53,583 bases of DNA from positions 1-53,583 of the forward strand of contig CAIKPM010000041.1 in assembly GCA_903829325.1 (NCBI GenBank). The letters are read 5' to 3'. Under the pieces are notes generated by a model. It was not told the DNA's origin and searched no databases. It saw only the letters and a program-made list of their open reading frames with translations. The stretch is from an uncultured bacterium (GTDB taxonomy: Bacteria; Vulcanimicrobiota; Vulcanimicrobiia; Vulcanimicrobiales; Vulcanimicrobiaceae). A program made the translations under genes and the position numbers. This document shows, in pieces, positions 34,596 through 42,185 of the stretch; within the stretch, counting starts at the first letter, position 1; the number at the start of each line of letters is the position of its first letter.

Positions 34596-35486
34596 TTAGC
34601 GAAGTTTTGAGGGAGCGACGTCGTTATAGGAAAGGATTCGCTCGCGCAGACCATTGTGCGCACGCCACGATTGATCTTTGAGCAGGCGGCGTAAGAAGGC
34701 ATTTTCCAAATCGTATTCAGCGATAACCGCCCGCAGATGCGCGTCTTCGTGGCGAATATGCGCGGCCACGATTTGGCGTTGATGGTGGTTGCGCATATGA
34801 TGCGAGCGCATTTCAAGCATCGCGAGACGTTGCATGCGGTGCATGGCGATCCGTCGCAGTTCGGAATTATGTTCTGGCGAGAAATCCGAGAAATGGATCG
34901 GGCGCATTCCCACAAGCGCGAGCTGGGTTTTGCCGATGACCGTGCCCGTGGTTGGCAAACTGCTGCTGCTGGTGCTCGTTGCCGGCACGAGTGTGGCGAC
35001 ATGCACGCCAGAGCACGCGTTGGCTAGTTCGGGGTAAATTTTTGGATCGAGCACGACGCCTGATTTGGCGAAATCGACGCATTTTTGGATCATCGTAAAG
35101 CTGTTGTCGAGTCGGCGTGCTTTGAGGACTTCATGCGCGATTGCCGCGCAGCTTTTGCTGGCTTCAGCGCCGACTGGGGCGAGATACGATACCGAAATTC
35201 CCGTGTTGGAATTGTTGAGTGCTGCGCCGGCGGTTTGGCGGCTTCCGTATCCACCGATAGCGATCTGCGGGGATTGGCAACTGATGCCACCGCCGTAGCT
35301 ATTCGAACCCAAATTTTGGTTGTAGACCTGGGTTGATACATTGGACGTCGTCGCGGCTTGATTCGTCGTGGGGCTCACTGTCAAGCTATTGGTCGGATTG
35401 ACCGTGGTGGTGTTGGTGTTATCCGCCAAGGCTGGGCAAATGGCGAGAATCGCGGCGACTGCACAGATGAGAAAACGGTGCTGCAT
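34596..35486 (-). CDS. Secreted Ser/Thr/Asn-rich protein, family A, with a long helical tail
   Basis: 296 residues. The first 185 match the paralogue at 33978: signal peptide (HRFLICAVAAILAICPALA), the N-P-T-N-S-L/N-P-T-T-N-Q tract, the Gly-rich core G-G-G-I-S-C-Q-S-P-Q-I-A-I and four conserved Cys. The extra C-terminal 100 residues are helical and rich in Arg, His, Glu and Met (MHRMQRLAMLEMRSHHMRNH), likely coiled coil, possibly metal-binding. The His/Met cluster is unusual for a secreted protein. Separated from the paralogue by 39 bases. Confidence 0.72.
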   Translation of the reverse strand: MQHRFLICAVAAILAICPALADNTNTTTVNPTNSLTVSPTTNQAATTSNVSTQVYNQNLGSNSYGGGISCQSPQIAIGGYGSRQTAGAALNNSNTGISVSYLAPVGAEASKSCAAIAHEVLKARRLDNSFTMIQKCVDFAKSGVVLDPKIYPELANACSGVHVATLVPATSTSSSSLPTTGTVIGKTQLALVGMRPIHFSDFSPEHNSELRRIAMHRMQRLAMLEMRSHHMRNHHQRQIVAAHIRHEDAHLRAVIAEYDLENAFLRRLLKDQSWRAHNGLRERILSYNDVAPSKLR

Positions 35487-35503
35487 GTTGTCCTCAGGAA
35501 AAG

Positions 35504-35914
35504 CTATGGGTTGGAGTAGGTGCTGACCGTGTTGGTGACGTCGGTTTGGACTTCGGTGCCTTGGAGGCTGGTGTTGGTGGTGCTATACGAGCCATACGTG
35601 CCGCTGGCAACTGCGGTGGTCGTCGCGGTCTCGGTCATAGGACCGTTGACTGAGCTGTTGCTGCTACTGCTGCCCGAGCTTCCGTTTGTTGAGCCGTTGT
35701 CCGTGACCGTACCAGATTTCGAAGTGGTTGAAACGGTTGATTCGGTACCATTGGTCCAGCTGGCGCTGCTGCTGCTGTTGCATACGGCGCCGCTAACGAC
35801 GGTCGTTTGGGTTGAATTCGAGACGCCAACATTTGCGGCTGAGGCGACGAGTGGTAAGGTCGAGAGAGCAACTGTTGCCGCAGTGAAGAGCCAACCTTTG
35901 ATACGATGTTTCAC
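35504..35914 (-). CDS. Secreted Ser/Thr-rich protein, family B
   Basis: 136 residues from GTG 35914, with a signal peptide (KHRIKGWLFTAATVALSTLP, cleaving after ASA). The mature part is nearly all Ser, Thr, Gly, Asn and Val, with repeated short strands such as T-V-S-T-T-S-K-S-G-T-V. A tail N-T-S-L-Q-G-T-E-V resembles N-T-S-L-E-Q-G-V in the neighbour at 36015, and both end in S-N-P or F-N-P. It is probably extended or fibrous. AAGGA precedes the GTG at a 10-base spacing. No homologue recognised. Confidence 0.65.
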   Translation of the reverse strand: MKHRIKGWLFTAATVALSTLPLVASAANVGVSNSTQTTVVSGAVCNSSSSASWTNGTESTVSTTSKSGTVTDNGSTNGSSGSSSSNSSVNGPMTETATTTAVASGTYGSYSTTNTSLQGTEVQTDVTNTVSTYSNP

Positions 35915-35968
35915 GAGGTCGTAATCCTTCTTAATATATTTAAGGTAAATGAGCGGAGCTACAGTAAC

Positions 35969-36007
35969 GAAGGAGCACACTCAGCGAAACGTTGAGCATG
36001 CTCCTTC
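35969..36007. terminator. Strong intercistronic hairpin
   Basis: Outer stem GAAGGAGC/GCTCCTTC and inner stem CTCA/TGAG, separated by symmetric 3-base bulges, form a perfect two-part hairpin in the spacer between the two family B genes. It has no U-tract on the minus strand (GTTACTG follows), so it may be a processing or stability element rather than a terminator. Confidence 0.5.
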
Positions 36008-36014
36008 ATTGATC

Positions 36015-36440
36015 TTATGGGTTGAAATAGGTACCGACGCCTTGCTCTAGGCTGGTGTTGGCAATTGTGGAGCCGTTTGATTCGTCGAGTACAGAATGCT
36101 TGTGCACCGTATCAGTTGTGATCGCTACAGCGTTGGCGGTTGTGTTGGCACCTTCGCTGAAGTTGCCGGTGATGCTGACATTGCTTTGCGCAGGGTCTAA
36201 TGACTGACCAGCCGCTGAGCCGGTGTCGTTGGAGCTGCCAATCTTGTACGTCCCCGAACCTGCAGTGCTATAGGTCGTCGTCTTGACTGTTTCGTTCCCG
36301 GTTACGGTTGGGTGCCCGGTCTGCAATGTGCTCGAGAAGTCATCCGTTACGCCGATGCTGTAGGCTGAGGCGGCGAGGGGGAGGGCGGCGAAGGTGGCGA
36401 TGGCGGCCGCGGAAATGATGTTGCGGAAAATATTTTTCAC
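36015..36440 (-). CDS. Secreted Ser/Thr/Asn-rich protein, family B
   Basis: 141 residues from GTG 36440, with GGAAGGAA about 8 bases upstream. Signal peptide KNIFRNIISAAAIATFAALP cleaves near ASA. The mature chain is Thr/Ser/Gly/Asn/Asp-rich with short alternating polar strands and no Cys. The C-terminal N-T-S-L-E-Q-G-V-G-T-Y-F-N-P matches the family B neighbour's end. First gene of a likely minus-strand unit running to pheA. Composition and strand pattern suggest a surface or fibre-like polypeptide, which is inference. Confidence 0.68.
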   Translation of the reverse strand: MKNIFRNIISAAAIATFAALPLAASAYSIGVTDDFSSTLQTGHPTVTGNETVKTTTYSTAGSGTYKIGSSNDTGSAAGQSLDPAQSNVSITGNFSEGANTTANAVAITTDTVHKHSVLDESNGSTIANTSLEQGVGTYFNP

Positions 36441-36826
36441 AGGCTAGTTCCTTCCAGTTTCGGGGTGTATGAGTAACCACTTGGGTGAATTAAGAGGAAT
36501 TTTGTCCAGTCCGAATATATTGGCTGCCGCTCGATTATAGCGGTCACACCAGCTGCTTCAGAAGAGGACGATGGGTACCGTGCTATTACCTTCGAGGCAT
36601 ATCATATGGTACAAAGTCCTGCCTAAGGGAGGATATACCCCGGCTTTTCAGCCGGTCTCACACACATTGCCCAGATTATTCCTCTTTGAACCTAGGTCAG
36701 GCATGATCCCAAGAGCATCATGTACCGCTTGCCCTCCCTTGGAAAGCCATCTTTAGGGAAAATAGCGCGGAGATCATCCCTTATTTTGTCGCTGATCTTG
36801 GGTCTTTCGGGCTATTGCGTGCGCTA
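36441..36826 (-). promoter_or_regulatory. Gap with a TATAAT box upstream of the secreted cluster
   Basis: 386 bases without a gene between the helicase stop and the first secreted protein. On the minus strand a perfect TATAAT (36539-36534) lies about 95 bases before GTG 36440; its -35 region is not consensus. A 6-base-pair hairpin (CCGGCT/AGCCGG) sits at 36640-36655. No further structure was seen. Confidence 0.4.
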
Positions 36827-39049
36827 TTATGTGCGAATTGTGTGCGCTTGGCGCAGCTCTTCGAGAAATTCTGGCGCGGTTTTCCCGCGCGTCGCGGGAC
36901 CCCACGCGCTGACGAATGCGGCTTGCCGCGCCCGGCCGAGAGTGTAGGAGAAGATGCGGCGCTCTTCGGCGTTGTAGGCTTCGCGGATGCGATGTTTCTC
37001 GAGATACCACGTGAATTTTGCGCTGCGTGCGCTGAGCGTACTGCCCGCGTTTTCGCGCGCGATGAAGCCACGTTGCGGCGAATAGAGCATCGCCTCGGGC
37101 ACGAAATAGCGGGGGAAAGCTCCCGCCCGCGCATCGCCGATCGCGACGACATCGAAGGCTCGTCCGCGTAGCGCGTGTACCGAACTCACGCACACCGCCT
37201 CGTGATCGAGCTGGGCGAAGACGCGCTCCTCGTGCTCGCTCGCGTTCTGCGCTTCCCATTGCGTCAGCAGAGCTTCAAGCTCCAAGCCCGGTTCGCTGCG
37301 CCCGAGCTCGAGTAGTCCCCCGAGCACGCGGCTGAGCAGATTCCGGCTATAGCGGGCGCGCACGCTCTTGCCTCCCGCGAGTCCGCTGGTTGCTACGATC
37401 GCGCTCAGTGCTTCGCCCGGTGTCGTGCTTGTCGCGAGCAGTTCCCGCCAGCCGCAGAGTTGCTCGCGAAATCCCGCGAGCCGGGTCTGGGTGCTCACCT
37501 CAAGTATGTGGTCGTTGCTGCCGTCGAAGACGTTGGCGAGAAACTGGCTGATCCGCTGTGCTTGCGCTTGGGGGCGTCCGGCGCTGGTTGTCGCCTGTGG
37601 AAACAGGCTCGGATCTTGCGGTGGCACGCAGAGCAGCGCGATGCTGCGATCCGACAATTGCAGCAAGGGCGAACTGAGCAGACGCAACACCGCATCGGGG
37701 CGCTGCTTCGGTGCAGCCAGGCACCACAAGAGCGCGACCGCGTCGAGCGTGCTTGGATCGCTCGTGAAATTGATGTCGCCCGCGCAATCCACCGGGATAT
37801 CGTGTGCCAACAACGCGTCAACAATCAGCGAACTGCAGCGCAGAGTGCGCAGCACAACCGCGCAGTCCCCCGGCGCGACACCAAGATTGAGTTGCTCCCC
37901 AATAAATGCCGCGATGTGTTCGGCCTGGGCTTGCGCATCGCTGCAGCGCTGCAGCCGGAGCGATGTGGGTTCATGGGGCGCGTCGGGAGGAGCCGTGGGC
38001 GCATCGGGATGCGCAAAAATTGCTTGCTGGGCCGCGATCGTTTGCTGAGTCCCTCGTCGGCGACGATGCAAGATGATCTGTTCGCTGGCGCATGCGATGG
38101 TGCGCTGGGCGCGCGCTCCCTGAAAACTCGACATACTCGCGTGGATATCGCCGGCGAGCATCATTCCGTTCAGCGTTTCCCCCCAGATGCTTTGCAGCAA
38201 GCCCAGTTGGGCTACGGTGAGCTCTTGCGCATCATCCAAAATAACCGCGTGAAATTGCGCGTGCAACGCAGCCGCTTGATGTGGCTGTTGCTGAAAAAAC
38301 GCGCTGAGTTGTTGTGTAAAACCAGCTTCGGTGATGCATTTTTCAGCTGTGCACAAGCGCGTGAAATCGCCGAAAAGCTGCACAATAATCCGCGTCAAAT
38401 CGATTTCGCGCCGCCGTTGCTGTTCGAGTCCAGCGCGATCGACCCTCAGCGAACCGCGATGCTCTTCTTTTACGCCGCGTAATAATTCAGGATCGGCGAA
38501 ATTCGGCGGCTTCGCATAAAATTGCATGCTTGCCCGCAACGCGCTTTCCTCGATGCCTAGCGGATCGAGGCCAGACGCGAGTAGTTTCTGCATCAGGCGA
38601 AAGCTCGCGTCAAGGAATCGCTCGGGCGTACGCAACCCGCTTACTTCTGGGTCAATTTCCCCGCTGACGAGGCTGGGCCAAGTTGCGGATAGCAGTGGCT
38701 CGGCACAGCGCAAGAATAGCGCGCGCGCCTGGGTCGCGTTTACAATGCGCAGGTTAGGGAGCAACGGTTGTTGCGCTCTGACAAAATCTTCGACGCTACT
38801 GCACGTGACCCGCGTCCAATCCGCTTCGGTAAGAAACCCCGCGAGATGCTCGCGCAAGGCATCGGTCGTGGCCGCGGTAAGGGCTAGACAAGCGCCCGGC
38901 TGGGCGGCGAGGGTGCGGCGCAGATGGAAGCCGAGAATGGTGGTTTTCCCCGCTCCACTCGGGCCGCATACCGCGAGACTGTTGTTGCTCAGGTCGACCT
39001 CGAGCGCCGCAGCTTGCTGCGGGTCGAGGCATAATTCAGCGGTAATCAT
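36827..39049 (-). CDS. UvrD-like SF1 DNA helicase
   Basis: 740-residue superfamily 1 helicase. Walker A G-P-S-G-A-G-K-T-T (about 29-37), motif II I-L-D-D-A-Q-E-L near 271-276, motif III A-G-D-I-H-A-S-M-S-S-F-Q-G-A, motif IV L-H-R-R-R-R-G-T and motif V/VI C-V-S-S-V-H-A-L-R-G-R-A-F-D with E-E-R-R-I-F-S-Y-T-L-G-R-A-R are all present. It is shorter than AddA or AddB, and shares no nuclease domain. Its start directly abuts the stop of the adjacent nuclease. Together they look like a two-gene relative of AddAB/RecB-type end processing. Confidence 0.85.
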   Translation of the reverse strand: MITAELCLDPQQAAALEVDLSNNSLAVCGPSGAGKTTILGFHLRRTLAAQPGACLALTAATTDALREHLAGFLTEADWTRVTCSSVEDFVRAQQPLLPNLRIVNATQARALFLRCAEPLLSATWPSLVSGEIDPEVSGLRTPERFLDASFRLMQKLLASGLDPLGIEESALRASMQFYAKPPNFADPELLRGVKEEHRGSLRVDRAGLEQQRRREIDLTRIIVQLFGDFTRLCTAEKCITEAGFTQQLSAFFQQQPHQAAALHAQFHAVILDDAQELTVAQLGLLQSIWGETLNGMMLAGDIHASMSSFQGARAQRTIACASEQIILHRRRRGTQQTIAAQQAIFAHPDAPTAPPDAPHEPTSLRLQRCSDAQAQAEHIAAFIGEQLNLGVAPGDCAVVLRTLRCSSLIVDALLAHDIPVDCAGDINFTSDPSTLDAVALLWCLAAPKQRPDAVLRLLSSPLLQLSDRSIALLCVPPQDPSLFPQATTSAGRPQAQAQRISQFLANVFDGSNDHILEVSTQTRLAGFREQLCGWRELLATSTTPGEALSAIVATSGLAGGKSVRARYSRNLLSRVLGGLLELGRSEPGLELEALLTQWEAQNASEHEERVFAQLDHEAVCVSSVHALRGRAFDVVAIGDARAGAFPRYFVPEAMLYSPQRGFIARENAGSTLSARSAKFTWYLEKHRIREAYNAEERRIFSYTLGRARQAAFVSAWGPATRGKTAPEFLEELRQAHTIRT

Positions 39050-40018
39050 TCAGCGTCCAAAGGGGTCTGTGGTGGTGAGGGGGCGGGTCCGGCAGGCAAA
39101 TTGATATGCGCAATACGTGCAGGCTTCGGGGTCGCTCGTGGTTGCGAAGTTCGATAGCGTGTTGACCGCCATGGTTTGCGCGAGACTAACCATCCGTTGG
39201 CGGGCAGCGGTGAGTTCGGCGATCCCGAGTCCGCCTCGTTTGGCTTTGCCGCTGGGTGCAGCGTACCCAGGCACAATCTCGAGTTCGATCGGTGCGACTT
39301 CCAGCAGCGGGTCTTTGAGGGGAATCAGCGTCAAGCGAGTCACACGATCCCCAGCCGCGGTGCGCGACCAATAGTAGAAGGGGAGCTGAAATTCGCGGAA
39401 TGCATTCACTTCATCACGGTAGGCAGTCGCGCTGAGCGCGATATTCCCGGTTTTATAATCGACCACGGTCACACCATCGTGGGCTTCTTCGCGGTCGAGC
39501 CGATCGATAAATCCGGTGAACGAAAATCCGTCTAAGTCAAGTGGCGCGTGGGTTTCATTGCCGATTACCACAAACGGGGCTTGGCGACTGCGTTGTACCA
39601 GCCAATCGATATAGCGCACGGCGGTCCGCTGCGCGCGTCGTTCTTGCAGTTGGGCTTCGATCGTGCTCGCAAATTGCGCGCGGTATTGCGCAAACGCTCG
39701 GGTAATGTCTTGTTCGAGTTCGCGTTGCAATTCGGTGCGTTCGACACTACTGGGCTTAGGATAGCGTTGATGAAAGTGTTCGAGTGCTGCGTGGAACGCG
39801 GTGCCGTAGGTTGCCGCGGACGAGCCGGGGTCTTCAACGACGTTGCAGAGGTAGCGAAAGTACCATTTGCGCTCGCAGTCGGCGAAGAGGTTGAGCGCCG
39901 AGGCGCTGAATGCGCGTCGGTACGGCGGGACAGGCAGGGCCTGCTCGGGCTCGAGACTCAGCGTCGCGGAGCTTTCTTCGAGCGTCGCGCGGATGGCGAG
40001 CAATTCAGCGGATGGCAT
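39050..40018 (-). CDS. PD-(D/E)XK nuclease, Cas4/AddB-like, probable [4Fe-4S]
   Basis: About 322 residues. The RecB-type nuclease motifs are visible: F-S-A-S-A-L-N-L-F-A-D-C near residue 46, G-T-A-F-H-A-A-L-E-H-F, and V-V-D-Y-K-T-G near residue 181 (the D-x-K active site). One Cys in A-D-C-E-R-K plus C-x2-C-x5-C at the end (C-T-Y-C-A-Y-Q-F-A-C) form the iron-sulfur pattern of AddB and Cas4. ATG 40018 is preferred over upstream starts because homology begins near residue 25; TTG 40033 is an alternative. It precedes the helicase with no gap. Confidence 0.83.
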   Translation of the reverse strand: MPSAELLAIRATLEESSATLSLEPEQALPVPPYRRAFSASALNLFADCERKWYFRYLCNVVEDPGSSAATYGTAFHAALEHFHQRYPKPSSVERTELQRELEQDITRAFAQYRAQFASTIEAQLQERRAQRTAVRYIDWLVQRSRQAPFVVIGNETHAPLDLDGFSFTGFIDRLDREEAHDGVTVVDYKTGNIALSATAYRDEVNAFREFQLPFYYWSRTAAGDRVTRLTLIPLKDPLLEVAPIELEIVPGYAAPSGKAKRGGLGIAELTAARQRMVSLAQTMAVNTLSNFATTSDPEACTYCAYQFACRTRPLTTTDPFGR

Positions 40019-40055
40019 AAGGCAATCGATCAATCGGCACCCCGCCGATATTCCG

Positions 40056-40072
40056 CCGCCCGACGGCGGAGC
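40056..40072. repeat. Short GC palindrome between divergent genes
   Basis: CCGCCG and CGGCGG arms separated by 5 bases, in the gap of about 170 bases between the nuclease and cysteine synthase genes. It could be a transcription-factor site or a weak hairpin; no further evidence. Confidence 0.3.
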
Positions 40073-40190
40073 CTCTTGGCGTCCTATCGCTCGACTAGGC
40101 GTTCTAAAGTCATGTTCAATCGAGTGCCGAAGTGCTAGACGCGCGCTGATAGGGCGGCCTGGACGAGGCGGCTGAAGCTCGAGGGGTGTT

Positions 40191-41156
40191 ATGTCGATGA
40201 AGAACATGCTGAACAATGGCGGTCTAAAAATCTATGCCAACGCGCTCGACAGTATTGGCAATACGCCTCTTATCCGGCTGGGCAGAGTTCATACAGGCCC
40301 TGTCAATGTCTGGGCCAAGATGGAATGTATCCAGCCTGGCGGCAGTGTTAAAGACCGCGCCGCAAAAATGAGCATCGAGACTGCGCTCCAAACGGGAAAA
40401 CTCCAACCGGGACAGTCGGTTGTAGAAATGACCAGTGGCAATATGGGTGCTGGACTTGCTGTCGTGTGCGGTGTGTATGGTCATCCATTTATTGCGACGA
40501 TGTCCGAAGGGAATAGCCCGCAACGCGCGGTGATGCTGCGAGGATTGGGTGCCGAGGTTGTGCTCGTTCCTCAGGTCAATGGTCTACCTGGTCAAGTGAC
40601 AGGGGATGATATCGAAGCCGCGGCTCAAGCCGCGCGACGTATCGCTCAGGAACAGGGTGCTTATTATGTTGATCAATTTCATGCACCGCACGGAATCATC
40701 GCGCACGAGCAAGGTACGGCACAAGAAATCCTCACGGCGCTAGACGGCTCGGTGGATGCTTTTGTTGCTATTGTGGGATCGGGAGGGACGTTCGTTGGGG
40801 TGAGTCGAGGCTTGAAAAAACACAATGCCGCTATTCGTTGTGTGGCAGTGGAACCAAAAGACGCGGAAATATTAGCAGGCAAACAAATAAAAAAGAAACA
40901 GCACATGTTGCAAGGCACAGGCTACGGCTTTATTCCGCCGTTATGGGATCCTAGTCTGCCTGACGCCTTCATGGCGGTAAGCGACGAAGAAGCACAAGTC
41001 ATGCGGTATCGATTGGCGGCCGAAGAAGGGCTCTATGTCGGTTTTTCCGCCGCAGCAAATGTTGTAGCGGCAGTCAAATTCGCGCATTCCGGTGTTTTGC
41101 ATTCGGGTGCTAATATTGTCACCATTTTGTGCGATACAGGACTAAAATATAGCTGA
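40191..41156 (+). CDS. PLP-dependent cysteine synthase family protein
   Basis: 321 residues, fold-type II PLP enzyme of the CysK/CysM/cystathionine-beta-synthase group. The PLP Lys is K54 in P-G-G-S-V-K-D-R. The substrate loop T-S-G-N-M-G-A-G has Met where T-S-G-N-T-G is usual. A-T-M-S-E-G-N-S replaces the CysK P-E-T-M-S, a feature of a less studied subgroup. The phosphate-binding loop G-S-G-G-T-F-V-G is intact. GAGGGG lies just upstream of ATG 40191. Substrate is probably O-acetylserine or O-phosphoserine, but not proven. Confidence 0.85.
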   Translation: MSMKNMLNNGGLKIYANALDSIGNTPLIRLGRVHTGPVNVWAKMECIQPGGSVKDRAAKMSIETALQTGKLQPGQSVVEMTSGNMGAGLAVVCGVYGHPFIATMSEGNSPQRAVMLRGLGAEVVLVPQVNGLPGQVTGDDIEAAAQAARRIAQEQGAYYVDQFHAPHGIIAHEQGTAQEILTALDGSVDAFVAIVGSGGTFVGVSRGLKKHNAAIRCVAVEPKDAEILAGKQIKKKQHMLQGTGYGFIPPLWDPSLPDAFMAVSDEEAQVMRYRLAAEEGLYVGFSAAANVVAAVKFAHSGVLHSGANIVTILCDTGLKYS

Positions 41157-41297
41157 GGGTTGCCATCCAGTCGAAAAAACGCGCTCAATGAACGGGGACT
41201 CTCCGGAATATGCAGATGAGTGTTTTGCCACTAGTTAAAACGGCAAAGAACTAGCGGTCCCGTAGCGGATCACAACAATCATCGCAAGGAGCGTCAA

Positions 41298-41879
41298 TTG
41301 CCGTCCTCACAGCCAAATATCACGACATACGTTAGCGACATGATCGCTCTCGAGCAACACATACTGCAACCTCTGCAATCCCAAGTGGAGGATGCTGCAG
41401 TCCAGGCTTCAGCACGAGTGCTATCCGTAGTCCAGGAGATCCTCGCTGCAGCTCATTCGCACATCGAAGCCTTGAATGCACAGCTTGTGGCGCTCGGCGG
41501 GCATGCCGGCTCGCCGATAAAGAGCGGCGTTGCCGCAGCGCTCGGCGCTGTCGCATCGGTTATTGATAACGTTCGGAAAACCGAAGTATCCAAAGACTTG
41601 CGAGACGATTATACTGCGTTGTGCCTTGCGACGGCGAGCTATAATTTGCTCCATGCGACAGCGCTCGGTTTCGGAAATCAGACCCTTGCAGACCTTGCCA
41701 AGCAACATCTTACAGAGTATGGAGCGCTGGTCATGAAAACGAACGCTTTGCTCCCTTTTGCTGCTCTAAAAGAATTACGCGAACTCGGCGTTCCGGTTGA
41801 TCCATCTGTGGCTGAGAAAGCGCAAGCGGACGAGCAGTCTGCATGGCAAGAAGCGTCTGCAAAGCAATCCGGCTCCTAG
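41298..41879 (+). CDS. Ferritin-like (YciE/YciF-type) helical protein
   Basis: 193 residues, nearly all helical. The N-terminal Y-V-S-D-M-I-A-L-E-Q-H-I and the central H-S-H-I-E-A-L-N with E-V-S-K-D-L-R-D-D-Y and Y-N-L-L-H-A-T-A-L segments suit a four-helix ferritin-like bundle of the DUF892/YciF group, in which Glu and His residues could bind metal. I infer this from pattern, not from full motif identity. TTG 41298 is chosen because AAGGAG lies 6 bases upstream. It may respond to stress, as YciF relatives do. Confidence 0.6.
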   Translation: MPSSQPNITTYVSDMIALEQHILQPLQSQVEDAAVQASARVLSVVQEILAAAHSHIEALNAQLVALGGHAGSPIKSGVAAALGAVASVIDNVRKTEVSKDLRDDYTALCLATASYNLLHATALGFGNQTLADLAKQHLTEYGALVMKTNALLPFAALKELRELGVPVDPSVAEKAQADEQSAWQEASAKQSGS

Positions 41880-41882
41880 TCG

Positions 41883-41977
41883 ACGACGAAATCTCGCATA
41901 CGGGTCAGGGCATTCGGCCGATGTTCTGGTTCCGTGACCCGAGTGGTCACACACTGCTCGTCGTCGGGCAACCCTGA
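41883..41977 (+). pseudogene. C-terminal remnant of a VOC/glyoxalase-fold protein
   Basis: A short open stretch encodes an end that reads R-P-M-F-W-F-R-D-P-S-G-H-T-L-L-V-V then stop. The F-W-F-R-D-P-x-G-x-x-L pattern is the typical last motif of VOC (glyoxalase/bleomycin-resistance) proteins. No upstream domain exists, since the preceding frame is the ferritin-like gene. Between here and 42185 I see no further gene. Confidence 0.45.
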
Positions 41978-42173
41978 CTCCGTATTTGCGGATAATGAAA
42001 CGCCGCGCCGCATTACCCCCCTGGACATGACCCTCATCCGTATGGCGGTATTGTCGCTACATACTAGGGCGACTCGTCAAGCGAGGGTTTTGGTAATCTG
42101 CGTTCCATGGGGAAAACGGCTCAAGGGAAGAAGCTTAAGGGTAGGTGGCTAGTTGCTTGCCCGCTTGCTGAGC

Positions 42174-42179
42174 TAGATT
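42174..42179 (+). promoter_or_regulatory. -10 box of a probable leaderless transcript
   Basis: TAGATT ends 6 bases before ATG 42186, placing transcription initiation at the start codon. No Shine-Dalgarno is present. The -35 region is poor. Confidence 0.35.
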
Positions 42180-42185
42180 GGAAAT

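Noticed and set aside
36571-36756. Plus-strand frame of 61 codons in the helicase/secreted gap
   Set aside because: No Shine-Dalgarno, no recognisable protein pattern and interrupted by a hairpin; it is most likely chance.
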